From NCBI GenBank assembly GCA_030705955.1, contig JAUZPL010000021.1:1-57503 (forward strand): a stretch of DNA of 57,503 nt, given 5' to 3'. The stretch's first letter is position 1, and the number at the start of each line of letters is the position of its first letter. Shown piece after piece: positions 44,026 to 53,923 of the stretch. The translations under genes and the position numbers were made by a program. The stretch is from Bacillota bacterium. GTDB taxonomy: Bacteria; Bacillota; Bacilli; Bacillales; Cytobacillaceae. The notes under the pieces were generated by a model, which was given only the letters and a program-made list of their open reading frames with translations, had not been told where the DNA came from and did not search any database.

Positions 44026-47000
44026 TCACTCTGTTGATATAGAAGGATCTGCCTGTTCTTTCACAGGAGAGATTTGGACAAAGTGGTTTTCAGGATTATT
44101 CAATAGTGTGCGAAGTGTCTCTGCCTCACTTAATTGCCCATCCTTCTCAAGTAAGTCAATGTATTTTCCTAACAGTTCATTCACATCTTTTTTACCTTTT
44201 TCGGATAGATTTGAAAGAAATACTTTTGCTCCTTTTGCAATTCTGCGCTGAATCGCATCCTTTGTTAACCCCATCTCAGGCTGGTGGCGAACATAAATAA
44301 CGCCTCCTGTCATACCTGCGCAAATCCATGGACCAGGATCGCCCATTACAAGCCCGCGGCCATTCGTCATATATTCAAATGCAAAGCCTTTAATGTTTGC
44401 GTTAGAACCGATATTACCATATTCCTTTGCAGGAATTGGTACTTTAACAGTACCACCAATAACAATATCCGCGCCTGAAAGTCGAATTCCTGCACGTGCA
44501 TCAGCATTTCCTTGTGCAACTAGGAATCCTTTTTGTGCGCCATAGCCAAATCCTTTACCGACAGAGCCATTGTAGTATTTTCCATCCTTGCCTTTTGACT
44601 TAAGGATTTGAATACTTCCTCCAAATGAAGTCTTTCCAACTCCATCCTGACCACCGCCATTAACAGTAATATTGATACCTTCACTATTATAGGCACCTAA
44701 ACCATTACCAGGAATTGAGCCTTCCTTGTATTCTAAACGGACGCTTTGTAGCTGGCGATAGGAGCCGTCTAAACGTCCACGAACACGGTGACAGGAAACC
44801 CGGCTACCAAGAACTCTTTGATCAGAGGTAACACTCACAAATTGGCGTGAGGAGTGTAATTGTTCAACAGCACCATCAAGGTACTCTGCTCCAACTGCCA
44901 TTTGCATTTCAACAGTTTCAGTGTCGATTGCTTGTTCCATTTGAGCAACCTTGCTCATTTTGTGCTGTTCAAGTAAAACAGAAAGGTCAAGCTGTTCTTT
45001 ACCTTTTACTTGTTCTAGTAAATCAGAGCAGCCAACAGCATCTTGAAGATTTTTGATTCCTGCAGAAGCAGCAAGTTCTTTTAATTCGTTTCCAAAAGCA
45101 GTAAAAAGATTCATGATGCCCTGAACAGCTAGATCAAATTGTCTTGGAACAAATCTGCGAATGCCATGATCCTTGGCTTGAGCCTCTGAATCAATTTGGG
45201 TGGCAATTCCAACATGGCAAGTATCTAAATGACAGCCACGGCAGGTTGTACATCCAATCGCAATCATCGATAATGTTCCAAATCCAATGCGGTTTGCTCC
45301 TAAAAGCATTATTTTTAAAACGTCTGTAGCGCTTTTCATTCCGCCATCAGCCCAAATTTCAACTTTATGGCGAAGGCCGCTTTCAAGTAAGGCATTATGT
45401 GCAGCTTTTACACCGATTTCTACAGGGAGGCCTACATGCTGAAGGGCATGAATTCTCGCAGCACCTGTTCCACCATCAAAACCGCTTAGTGTGATAATGT
45501 CAGCACCAGCTTTTGCAATTCCTACCGCAATGGTACCGATATTTGGAACAACTGGTACTTTAACAGCAATTTTAGCTTGATCGTTTGCTGTTTTTAATTC
45601 TAAAATCATTTGAGCTAAATCTTCAATCGAGTAAATATCATGGTTGTTAGATGGTGAAATCAAATCAGAACCAATTGTTGCATTACGAGCTTCAGCAATT
45701 TTTGCTGTTACCTTTGAGCCAGGTAAATGACCACCTTCACCAGGTTTTGCACCTTGACCTATTTTAATTTCTAAAAGATTTGATGAGTTTAATAGTTCTG
45801 CATTCACGCCAAAACGTCCAGAAGCAATTTGCTGTCCTCTTGTGCGAGGGTATTTCCCAAGCATATCCTTAATTTCTCCGCCTTCACCGTTTAAACTTAC
45901 CATATTTAAACGATCAGCACCTTCAGCGTAAGCACGGAAGGCTGTTTCATTTTGCGAACCGAATGACATGGATGAGATGAGGAATGGAAGATCATGTTCT
46001 CCCACTCGAATATCTACATCCTTTGCTGAAACCGTCTGACTGCTTCTTTTTACTTCAGTTAAATGACGGATAGTAGTCGGATTTTCCACTTCTTGTTCCG
46101 TAATTTTTTCACGCAATGGACTGTAGTCACCTGATGCTGCAACATCACCGATTGCTTTCCAAATCCTTGGGAATAGGTGGAAGGTCTTGCCTACACGTTC
46201 CTTTTCATTTTGATAGTCTCCTGCTCTTGCATATGAATCTTTTTCAAGTGTTGCAAAATTACAATCTAGATGATTCGAGCCAAAAAAGTTTACAACATTT
46301 AAAGTATCAGCAATTTCTTCATTTAAACCAATAGCAGAAAATAAGCGCCCATATCCTCTGAGTTCATGGATCCCAATTGTGGATATTACTTTCTCAAGTC
46401 CCTTAGTAAGGGCGTTGTATAGATTGATTAGTGGCTGTGGTGATTCATCTGAAACAGTGATAAACATATAATATGGGCTAATTAAGTCAGCACCCAATCC
46501 AAAGGCAGTGATTAAATCATGGAGTGATCTCATCGCGGCCGAACGTAATACTAATGAACAGTTTCTTCTTAATCCAGCACGGACTAATGCTTGATCAACA
46601 GCAGATGTAACTAAATGCGGATCAATCCAATATGAATTTTCATGATGTGCCTTAGCATCATCTAAAACAATCAGTGTTTTACCTGATTGCACTGCCTGTA
46701 TAGCTTCATCTGAAAGTCTCTTAAGAGCAGCATCCAACCTTTCATCTTTATCGAAAGTGGTAGAGATAAATACTGTTAATTTCTGATCATGATAATACTG
46801 TACAACCTGGTCGAAGCTTGGCTGATTTACTATTTCAGAACAGTTGAAACCTGCTTTTCCTTCTAAAAGAATCGGAGTGGAGAGCTCCATGACTGTGTCC
46901 GTGTTATTTTGGGTAAATAAAGACGGACGATTGCCAATGATAATTCGAGTCGAGAAATGTTCTGTTTCACGATCACGGTCAATGGCAGGATTCGTTACGA

Positions 47001-48531
47001 CGGCAACACTTTCTTTAAGGTAATCAGCAATATTTTTCCTTTCAGGGTTTAAAGCTGCAAGTGGTGCATCATGTCCAAGAGAACGAATTGGTTCTACACC
47101 TTTTTCAGCCATCTGTTCAATTAATTGAATATGGTCCTTTTCCCATCCAAAAGCTTTATATTGTCCATTGTGGATTTTATCAGGATATGCAATTGTAATC
47201 GTTTTACCCATTGATGGATAATAAAGACGTTTTCTGGTATTTTCAAAATCAAGTCTAGTAGAAAATCTTGTATATACTTCTTCTTGATATTTTCGATGTT
47301 CAAAAACCTCAAGCGTATCTTCTTTCCATTTAAAACCAACCTTTTCCCCTGGAGCAAGAGGTTTTGGATCATTTACATATGTGCTTGATGGAACAATACC
47401 AGGTTCTGAAGAGAAAAGGTAGGAGCTTTCTGTTTCAAGCATCCAGAGCGGACGTAGCCCTAATGCATCAACACTAAAGACGGCTTCGTCACCATATCTT
47501 GAAATGATTCCAGCAGGGCCTTGCGCATAATGTCCCCATGCCTCGCGGAAATAAGTATAAAGATCTTGTAGATGATCAGGATATGCCTTTATTTCATTTA
47601 CAATTGGCGGGAATAAAAGGTCCATTGCTTCAAATAAAGTATATCCATCCCGACAAATTAATGTTTCAATTGTGCGGCTTAAATCTTGTGAATCACTGCC
47701 GCCTTTTACGAGAGGTACATCTATCATATGGGCTTCATCACGCAACTTTGAAATCGTATTAATTTCACCATTATGTCCAAGTACACTGAATGGCTGAACT
47801 CTAAAAAAGCTGGATAAAGTATTTGTTGAATATCGGTTGTGGCCTAGTGACATGGTAGATGCTACCAGCGGATTGGCTAAATCCTTATAATACCGTGGAA
47901 GAATGTCTCCGGCTCCCATTACTTTATAAACCACATGGGTTTGGCTAAGAGAAGCTACATGAATATCATCATTTTTCTCAAAATCAATAAGTGCTTCAAA
48001 AAGGTTTTTTGTTAATTCTTTCCCCTGTTTATCTGAACTGCCGGCTATTTGCCAGAAAATCGGATTTTCTTGAGAAGCAATGGGTCCTAACACTGAAGGA
48101 ACTGTTGCTTCAGTAGTCTCAAAAAGTACATTTATACCGTGATTTTCAAACTTTTGTAATAATTCATCCTTAGTAGAAATCCAATCAGCCTGTTGGCTAA
48201 TGAAAATATGACCTACAATAAAGCCGTCTTTTTCTACATAGGAATTATCAACTCCAGCATCCTGAAGTTTTTCTTTCCATAACGCTATAGGAATATCAGT
48301 ATGAATTCCAACTCCATCACCTTCGCCATTGATAAATCCAGCGCGATGATTCATCGAAACAAGGGCATCAATACAATTGAAAATATTTTTTCTCGTAGGT
48401 GTTTTTGTTTTTTCAAGGCAGGCAACAATTCCGCATGCATCATGTTCATTTTTATGGAAATCTTTGAATAAAGAAGGGCTCCAGCTTTGCTTCATAGGGT
48501 TTGGCTTTTTAGGGTTATCCTTTAAAGCCAT
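44026..48531 (-). CDS. Glutamate synthase large-subunit-like protein (orphan)
   Basis: 1501 residues with the full GOGAT layout: N-terminal class II amidotransferase (about 30-400; catalytic Cys in HDACGIVAC; HNRYSTNT and LGHNGEINT), central domain (about 440-740), FMN-binding synthase domain (about 800-1170), 3Fe-4S cysteines in CTTCRGCHLDTC, and a C-terminal GXGXG beta-helix domain (about 1200-1460). It would make two glutamates from glutamine and 2-oxoglutarate. No small NADPH subunit gene (gltB/gltD) is adjacent, so the electron donor is open: a distant small subunit or ferredoxin. Sequence details differ from standard GltA. SD AGGAGGTG. It interrupts the usual ygaD-gsaB neighbourhood. 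Confidence 0.88.
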   Translation of the reverse strand: MALKDNPKKPNPMKQSWSPSLFKDFHKNEHDACGIVACLEKTKTPTRKNIFNCIDALVSMNHRAGFINGEGDGVGIHTDIPIALWKEKLQDAGVDNSYVEKDGFIVGHIFISQQADWISTKDELLQKFENHGINVLFETTEATVPSVLGPIASQENPIFWQIAGSSDKQGKELTKNLFEALIDFEKNDDIHVASLSQTHVVYKVMGAGDILPRYYKDLANPLVASTMSLGHNRYSTNTLSSFFRVQPFSVLGHNGEINTISKLRDEAHMIDVPLVKGGSDSQDLSRTIETLICRDGYTLFEAMDLLFPPIVNEIKAYPDHLQDLYTYFREAWGHYAQGPAGIISRYGDEAVFSVDALGLRPLWMLETESSYLFSSEPGIVPSSTYVNDPKPLAPGEKVGFKWKEDTLEVFEHRKYQEEVYTRFSTRLDFENTRKRLYYPSMGKTITIAYPDKIHNGQYKAFGWEKDHIQLIEQMAEKGVEPIRSLGHDAPLAALNPERKNIADYLKESVAVVTNPAIDRDRETEHFSTRIIIGNRPSLFTQNNTDTVMELSTPILLEGKAGFNCSEIVNQPSFDQVVQYYHDQKLTVFISTTFDKDERLDAALKRLSDEAIQAVQSGKTLIVLDDAKAHHENSYWIDPHLVTSAVDQALVRAGLRRNCSLVLRSAAMRSLHDLITAFGLGADLISPYYMFITVSDESPQPLINLYNALTKGLEKVISTIGIHELRGYGRLFSAIGLNEEIADTLNVVNFFGSNHLDCNFATLEKDSYARAGDYQNEKERVGKTFHLFPRIWKAIGDVAASGDYSPLREKITEQEVENPTTIRHLTEVKRSSQTVSAKDVDIRVGEHDLPFLISSMSFGSQNETAFRAYAEGADRLNMVSLNGEGGEIKDMLGKYPRTRGQQIASGRFGVNAELLNSSNLLEIKIGQGAKPGEGGHLPGSKVTAKIAEARNATIGSDLISPSNNHDIYSIEDLAQMILELKTANDQAKIAVKVPVVPNIGTIAVGIAKAGADIITLSGFDGGTGAARIHALQHVGLPVEIGVKAAHNALLESGLRHKVEIWADGGMKSATDVLKIMLLGANRIGFGTLSMIAIGCTTCRGCHLDTCHVGIATQIDSEAQAKDHGIRRFVPRQFDLAVQGIMNLFTAFGNELKELAASAGIKNLQDAVGCSDLLEQVKGKEQLDLSVLLEQHKMSKVAQMEQAIDTETVEMQMAVGAEYLDGAVEQLHSSRQFVSVTSDQRVLGSRVSCHRVRGRLDGSYRQLQSVRLEYKEGSIPGNGLGAYNSEGINITVNGGGQDGVGKTSFGGSIQILKSKGKDGKYYNGSVGKGFGYGAQKGFLVAQGNADARAGIRLSGADIVIGGTVKVPIPAKEYGNIGSNANIKGFAFEYMTNGRGLVMGDPGPWICAGMTGGVIYVRHQPEMGLTKDAIQRRIAKGAKVFLSNLSEKGKKDVNELLGKYIDLLEKDGQLSEAETLRTLLNNPENHFVQISPVKEQADPSISTE

Positions 48532-48662
48532 TTCACCTCCTAAATGATGAGATTTTAATGATGAAAAAATTCAGTAGTTTATCGAGGTAATGCAATAAAG
48601 TAAATGCGAATAATATTAAATTAATAGTATCATATAAATTTTCTGAAATCAAATATTTATAC

Positions 48663-48691
48663 ATTATATTGGATATAAAAAAAGAGGTGAA
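48663..48691 (-). promoter_or_regulatory. Promoter of the glutamate-synthase-like gene
   Basis: On the minus strand TTCACC (48686-48691) and TATAAT (48663-48668) are 17 bp apart; predicted start near 48656, giving a leader of about 125 bases. Confidence 0.55.
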
Positions 48692-48725
48692 AGAAGTGAA
48701 AAAGAAGGGAAAAACTGTATTTTTT

Positions 48726-48739
48726 TGAAACCGTTTTCA
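48726..48739. promoter_or_regulatory. cre site upstream of the glutamate-synthase-like gene
   Basis: TGAAACCGTTTTCA fits TGNAANCGNWNNCW completely. It is centred about 76 bp upstream of the predicted start, again upstream of rather than over the promoter. Confidence 0.55.
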
Positions 48740-48751
48740 ATTGAGATATAA

Positions 48752-48779
48752 AAAAGAGGGAACGTTTTATCCCTCTTTT
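48752..48779 (-). terminator. Terminator of the glutamate-1-semialdehyde aminomutase gene
   Basis: AAAAGAGGGA pairs with TCCCTCTTTT around an eight-base loop; the minus strand continues with TTTTTTATATC-like T-rich sequence. Confidence 0.88.
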
Positions 48780-48796
48780 GCATAAAGTATGAATAT

Positions 48797-50092
48797 TTAT
48801 TCGTTTTTTAGCATTTGAAATGCAATGTTTACTGCATGAAGTGTTGCTTCTACATCCTCTTCTGTATGCGCAATGGTTAAAAACCATGCTTCATATTTTG
48901 AAGGAGCTAAATTAATACCTTGTTGTAGCATAAGCTTGAAGAATCGACCAAATGTTTCCCCGTCTGTGTTTTCGGCTTGTTCGTAGTTTTCAATTTTTTC
49001 ATTTGTAAAGTATACGGTGAAAGCCCCTTTTAGACGGTTAATGGTAATGGTAATATCATTTTCTTTAGCGGCTTTAAGGATACCTTCTTCAAGAATTGCA
49101 CCAAGTCGATCTAAATAATCATACACACCATCTTGTTTTAAAACCTCAAGACAGGCAATTCCTGATAGCATGGAAGCAGGATTTCCTGCCATTGTGCCCG
49201 CTTGGTAAGCTGGACCTAGAGGGGCAACCTTCTCCATAATTTCCTTGCGACCCCCATAAGCGCCAATTGGTAGTCCACCACCTATAATTTTTCCAAGTGC
49301 TGTTAAATCTGGTTTAATGCCGAGTAAATCTTGTGCGCCACCATACATAAAACGAAAAGCTGTGATAACCTCATCATAGATTACAAGAGCACCCGCTTCA
49401 TGTGTTAATTCATTTACTTGCTTTAGGAAACCTGGTTTTGGCTCCACAATTCCAAAGTTGCCGACTATTGGTTCAACCAAAACAGCCGCAACTTGATCTC
49501 CCCATTTTTCCAATGCTTCTTTATATGGTTCGATATTATTAAAAGGAACAGTAATGACTTCCTGTGCAATGCTTTTTGGAACACCAGCAGAATCTGGAGT
49601 TCCTAATGTGGATGGACCTGAACCAGCTGCAACAAGGACAAGGTCAGAATGGCCATGGTAGCATCCGGCAAATTTGATAATTTTGTCTCTCCCTGTGTAA
49701 GCACGGGCAACTCGAATCGTAGTCATGACAGCTTCTGTTCCAGAATTAACAAATCGGACTTTATCCATTGATGGAATAGCATCCTTTAGCATTTTTGCTA
49801 ATTTTATTTCATGTGGGGTAGGTGTCCCATAAAGAACCCCTGATTCAGCTGCCTGTTTAATTGCTTCTATAATATGTGGATGCGCATGACCGGTAATAAT
49901 AGGACCATAGGCTGCAAGATAATCGATATATTGATTTCCGTCCACATCCCAGAAATAGGCACCTTTTGCCCGTTCCATAACAACAGGTGAACCTCCTCCA
50001 ACCGCCTTGTAGGAACGGGATGGGCTGTTAACTCCTCCCACAATATGCTGTAGTGCTTCATTATGTAATCTTTCGGAATTCGTAAATTGCAT
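48797..50092 (-). CDS. gsaB: Glutamate-1-semialdehyde 2,1-aminomutase
   Basis: 431 residues, class III PLP enzyme. It converts glutamate-1-semialdehyde to 5-aminolevulinate for tetrapyrroles. [52 protein letters not shown] and the Schiff-base Lys in [10 protein letters not shown] are present. Its position downstream of the ygaD region and ahead of bcp/perR matches B. subtilis gsaB, the second copy beside hemL. SD AAGGAGGT. Confidence 0.95.
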   Translation of the reverse strand: MQFTNSERLHNEALQHIVGGVNSPSRSYKAVGGGSPVVMERAKGAYFWDVDGNQYIDYLAAYGPIITGHAHPHIIEAIKQAAESGVLYGTPTPHEIKLAKMLKDAIPSMDKVRFVNSGTEAVMTTIRVARAYTGRDKIIKFAGCYHGHSDLVLVAAGSGPSTLGTPDSAGVPKSIAQEVITVPFNNIEPYKEALEKWGDQVAAVLVEPIVGNFGIVEPKPGFLKQVNELTHEAGALVIYDEVITAFRFMYGGAQDLLGIKPDLTALGKIIGGGLPIGAYGGRKEIMEKVAPLGPAYQAGTMAGNPASMLSGIACLEVLKQDGVYDYLDRLGAILEEGILKAAKENDITITINRLKGAFTVYFTNEKIENYEQAENTDGETFGRFFKLMLQQGINLAPSKYEAWFLTIAHTEEDVEATLHAVNIAFQMLKNE

Positions 50093-50287
50093 TATTTTAC
50101 CTCCTTTTCATTCATATCTTTTTTATTTTAGCACTTTTTTTATCCTTTTCATTGTTTTGTATTTTAGGCAATTTTCATACTATATTGATCGCGGGTACCG
50201 GACAGTTGTGTTACTATATGTATTTGGGCTAAACTTATTTTTTGGAACTAGTGTCTTGTTTAACTCTTTAAGGAGGATTTTATATAA

Positions 50288-51292
50288 ATGAATGCTATCG
50301 AGGTAAAGGATTTACGAAAAGAATTTAAAGCATATTCTAGTCGGACTGGATTAAAAGGGGCATTTCGAGACCTTTTAACAAGAAATTATAAAATTGTACC
50401 TGCCGTCAATGATATTAGTTTTTCTGTGAAGCAAGGAGAAATGGTTGGATATATTGGGGAAAATGGTGCCGGAAAATCTACGACTATTAAAATGTTGACC
50501 GGAATTTTAACGCCAACTTCAGGGAAAATTGTTGTAAACGGAATGAACCCTCATAAAGAACGAGAGAAGTTTGTAAGAACCATTGGTGTTGTTTTTGGTC
50601 AGCGTTCACAGCTTTGGTGGGATATTGCAGTTCAAGAATCGTTTCGGCTTTTGAAGAAGGTTTATAAAGTTTCTGATGCTCATTATAACGACCATATGGA
50701 TCATGTTATTAAGACACTAGATATTGAGCCTCTTTTGGACAAGCCTGTCCGAAAATTATCATTGGGACAAAGAATGCGATGTGAATTGGCTGCAGCATTA
50801 ATACACAATCCTCCCCTTCTCTTTTTAGATGAGCCGACGATTGGTTTAGATGTTTTAGTAAAGTTGAAAATTAGAGAGTTTTTAAAGGAAATTAATGAAA
50901 AATACAATACAACGATTCTTTTAACCACCCATGATCTTTCTGATATTGAGGCGCTCTGCGAACGAGTGATTATGCTTGATGAAGGAAAAATTATTTATGA
51001 TGGAGCTCTAAAAAGTTTAAAAGATCAGTGGGGTGACAGGAAGGAACTTCAGTTTCAATTTTTAGAGAATGTAAATATAGAAGGTTTGAACCAACTTACT
51101 GCAGAGATGTCTGTAAAATGGGAAATGGACGAAAAGGAGCAGCTATTTACAGCGGTTATCGAGGATATTGATGAGCTTATTTCTCAAGTAATCTCAAAAG
51201 TAGTGGCAGCCTATAAAATTAAAGATGTCAAAATTAATGAAACTTCAACCGAGGAAATTATTCGTAATATATATGAAAAAGGTTTGGTTTAA
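50288..51292 (+). CDS. ABC-2 transporter ATPase
   Basis: 334 residues. NatA/DrrA-like: Walker A GENGAGKST (57-65), Q-loop VFGQRSQLWWD (typical of this subfamily), a signature LSLGQRMRCELA instead of LSGGQ, Walker B LLFLDEPTIGLD and H-loop TTHD. A C-terminal extension (about 235-334) follows. SD AAGGAGG. It forms an operon with two membrane genes, spaced 18 and 1 bases. The substrate is unknown. Confidence 0.9.
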   Translation: MNAIEVKDLRKEFKAYSSRTGLKGAFRDLLTRNYKIVPAVNDISFSVKQGEMVGYIGENGAGKSTTIKMLTGILTPTSGKIVVNGMNPHKEREKFVRTIGVVFGQRSQLWWDIAVQESFRLLKKVYKVSDAHYNDHMDHVIKTLDIEPLLDKPVRKLSLGQRMRCELAAALIHNPPLLFLDEPTIGLDVLVKLKIREFLKEINEKYNTTILLTTHDLSDIEALCERVIMLDEGKIIYDGALKSLKDQWGDRKELQFQFLENVNIEGLNQLTAEMSVKWEMDEKEQLFTAVIEDIDELISQVISKVVAAYKIKDVKINETSTEEIIRNIYEKGLV

Positions 51293-51310
51293 GAATGGGG
51301 GCAAGAACAA

Positions 51311-52102
51311 TTGGATAAATATCTTGAAATGATTCGAATCCGTTTTTTAATGATGCTTGCCTATCGGACGAATTATTACACCGGGATTCTTATTTATAGT
51401 ATTAATATTGGTGCTTATTACTTTTTATGGACAGCTATTTATGGTGGCAAACACCATATGGTTGGGCTTTCCGTCATACAAATGACTACCTATGTGGCTG
51501 TTTCTTGGATGGCACGTGCATTTTACTTTAATAACATTGATCGAGAAATGGCGATGGAGATTATGGAAGGAAAAGTAGCAGTGGAATTAATAAAGCCTTA
51601 TAACTATTTAGGGATGAAAACGATGCAAGGTCTTGGAGAAGGAATCTTTAGATTACTGTTCTTCTCTGTTCCTGGGCTTATTATCGTATCATTGCTTTTT
51701 CCAGTGAAATTCACCTGGAATCCAACTGTTTGGGGATTGTTTGGAATCTCAATTTTGCTTAGTTTCTTCATCAATACACAGTTGAACTTATTAACTGGAA
51801 TTACTACCTTCTTCTTTTTTAATAACTCTGGACTTATTCGAGCAAAACGAGTCATTATTGATTTATTTTCTGGACTTCTTTTACCCATTAGCTTCTTTCC
51901 TGGCTGGGCTCAGAATGTTATGAAATACTTGCCTTTTCAAGGGATCAGTTATATTCCAAGCATGATTTTTACAAATGGATTTTCACATCAACAAGCAATG
52001 AATGCTATTTGGCAGCAGTTTATGTGGGTAGTGGTGTTGGTTTTGCCTATTCAATTGCTTTGGTATATTGCGAAAAAGCAATTGATTATTCAAGGAGGCT
52101 AA
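51311..52102 (+). CDS. ABC-2 permease, first subunit
   Basis: 263 residues with six hydrophobic segments, of the ABC-2/DUF990-related permease type usually found as a pair with a NatA-like ATPase. TTG start at 51311 after GGGGG about ten bases earlier. The motif NNIDREMAMEIMEGKVAVELIKPYNY resembles the coupling-helix region (compare GELDRILTRPI in the next gene). Confidence 0.85.
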   Translation: MDKYLEMIRIRFLMMLAYRTNYYTGILIYSINIGAYYFLWTAIYGGKHHMVGLSVIQMTTYVAVSWMARAFYFNNIDREMAMEIMEGKVAVELIKPYNYLGMKTMQGLGEGIFRLLFFSVPGLIIVSLLFPVKFTWNPTVWGLFGISILLSFFINTQLNLLTGITTFFFFNNSGLIRAKRVIIDLFSGLLLPISFFPGWAQNVMKYLPFQGISYIPSMIFTNGFSHQQAMNAIWQQFMWVVVLVLPIQLLWYIAKKQLIIQGG

Positions 52103-52103
52103 T

Positions 52104-52892
52104 GTGTTGTATTATTTATCGATGTTTTTTCAATATATATCTCAATATATGAAAACAAGGTTTCAATATCGAGCAAATTTGTTTGTTGAATTTTTTTCTG
52201 ATTTAATGTCCCAGGCAGTAAATTTTATTTTTATTTTAATTGTGTTTGGACATACCAGTTTGTTGCATGGATGGAATCGAGATGAAATTATATTTATCTA
52301 TGGCTTTTTCCTAGTACCCTTTGCTGTTTTTTCTTCCTTTTTTAATATTTGGGATTTTAACGAACGTTATATTGTAAAAGGAGAATTGGATAGAATTTTA
52401 ACCCGTCCAATTCATAGCCTTTTTCAGATTGTATTGGAGAGGATGGAACTAGAATCACTTCTTGGGGGATTAACCGGCCTTGTAGTCATGTTTTACTCAG
52501 GAAGCAGGCTGGGGCTTGAAATCAAATGGTATGACCCGATTTTGTTTCTCGTTTTTGTAATAGGCGGTGCCTTGGTTTACGGTGGAGTTTTTGTCTTAAT
52601 TGCTTGTATTAGTTTTTGGGCAGATGCACGGACCGATATTATGCCAATGATGTATAACATCAGTAACTATGGAAGGTATCCGGTTGATATCTATAACAGT
52701 GTCATCCGCTTTGTGTTAACGTGGATTCTGCCCTTTGCTTTTGTGGGAGTATATCCTGCAGCCTACTTTCTTGGGAAAAAGGAATGGTCAAGTTACGTAT
52801 TCTTAACTCCATTCATGGGAATTTTATTTTTCACCATTTCTATTTTTGTATGGAATCAAGGAGTGAAAAGGTACAGAGGGGCAGGGAATTAG
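52104..52892 (+). CDS. ABC-2 permease, second subunit (DUF990-like)
   Basis: 262 residues, six hydrophobic segments; IVKGELDRILTRPIHSLFQIV is the conserved cytosolic loop of this permease group. The GTG start at 52104 is next to the previous stop and five bases after AAGGAGG; a TTG one codon later is an alternative. Probably forms a heterodimeric channel with the preceding protein. A strong bidirectional terminator follows. Confidence 0.87.
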   Translation: MLYYLSMFFQYISQYMKTRFQYRANLFVEFFSDLMSQAVNFIFILIVFGHTSLLHGWNRDEIIFIYGFFLVPFAVFSSFFNIWDFNERYIVKGELDRILTRPIHSLFQIVLERMELESLLGGLTGLVVMFYSGSRLGLEIKWYDPILFLVFVIGGALVYGGVFVLIACISFWADARTDIMPMMYNISNYGRYPVDIYNSVIRFVLTWILPFAFVGVYPAAYFLGKKEWSSYVFLTPFMGILFFTISIFVWNQGVKRYRGAGN

Positions 52893-52898
52893 GGAAAT

Positions 52899-52935
52899 AA
52901 AAAGAACAGTTTGTCTTATTATAACTGTTCTTTTT
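52899..52935. terminator. Terminator of the ABC-2 operon
   Basis: AAAAAGAACAGTT (52899-52911) pairs with AACTGTTCTTTTT (52923-52935); works on both strands. Confidence 0.9.
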
Positions 52936-52945
52936 ATTTATAATT

Positions 52946-53290
52946 CTATATTTCAGCTTTTAACTGACTAGTAAGCTGTTTCATGTTTTCATCAATTTTT
53001 CCAATCAATTGATTTACTTCTTCTAACGAGAGGGATAAATGCTGATTAATACTATTTTGTTTATTCACTTTTGCTGCAACTTGTTTTGAGCTACTTGTTA
53101 AATTTTCTAGCGTACCTTTAACCGGTTCGGCTGAATCCTTATTAGTGGCTGCCGGCTTTCGAATCTCATTCGCCACAATGGTAAAGCCTCGTCCGTGTTC
53201 CCCGATTCTAGCTGCTTCAATAGCGGCATTTAATCCAATTAAATTAGTTTGATTTGAAAGATTTACGATAATGGATAAAATAGAATTCAT
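52946..53290 (-). pseudogene. Remnant of a methyl-accepting chemotaxis protein
   Basis: 114 residues from an internal ATG, no SD. The conserved signalling tip is recognisable ([32 protein letters not shown]), but the sensor, membrane part and first half of the signalling hairpin are missing, and the segment after the tip ([15 protein letters not shown]) departs from the family. The frame is open only about 29 codons upstream before a TGA. The C-terminus is also short. Most likely a decaying gene; a small YfmS-like soluble protein is less likely because it is too short. Confidence 0.75.
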
Positions 53291-53458
53291 TTTGTCTACA
53301 TCTTCAGTTTGCTTTTCTATATAAAGGTTGATGCTTTTTCCTTTATAGCAAGTTGGCGGAACTATTCATTTCTAGAAATTGTGGATAAGGTAGTTGATAT
53401 TATCTGGTACAAGCATGCATAAAAATAGACTATCTGATCCTTTTAGGAGGTGGTTTGT

Positions 53459-53851
53459 GTGTTTTACTTTTTAATGTCCATTATTACTTTTTGCATTTTT
53501 ATGAGTTTGAGAACTCTTTTTTTACAAAACTTCTTAAAAGGAAAACTTATTTCTATTGAAAATTTTCTGTATCTAGGAATTATTTATGTGACTATTCTGC
53601 TTGGATTTGGGCTGATTTATCTAATCTTTTCTTTTAGAGGTACTCCTATCCTATTGGAGATTGGAAATGGAAAAAACGAAAATATATTTGAAACATGCTT
53701 TTATTTTAGTGCGATGACTCTTTTTTCTGTAGGGAATGGGGATGTGGTTCCTCAGGGTCTTGGTCGAATGATTGCAGTTATTGAAGCGTTGATTGGCTAT
53801 ACACTCCCAGCTGCAATTGTAGCTAGGGCGATGTTTGATCGTGAACAATAA
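53459..53851 (+). CDS. Small K+-channel-like membrane protein
   Basis: 130 residues: N-terminal hydrophobic segment (about 1-22), TM1 (about 38-58), pore loop (about 76-95) and TM2 (about 103-125), as in Ion_trans_2 channels. The selectivity filter reads SVGNGD (90-95) where K+ channels have TVGYGD. No regulatory domain. Start is GTG at 53459, eight bases after AGGAGG; the in-frame GTG at 53450 is within the SD. Not in the B. subtilis order. Confidence 0.8.
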   Translation: MFYFLMSIITFCIFMSLRTLFLQNFLKGKLISIENFLYLGIIYVTILLGFGLIYLIFSFRGTPILLEIGNGKNENIFETCFYFSAMTLFSVGNGDVVPQGLGRMIAVIEALIGYTLPAAIVARAMFDREQ

Positions 53852-53923
53852 GAACAAGTTAATTGTGTTATGTTCAAAAGTTGGATAGTCTAAGTATAAT
53901 AAATTTTATCTGGAGTGATTGAA

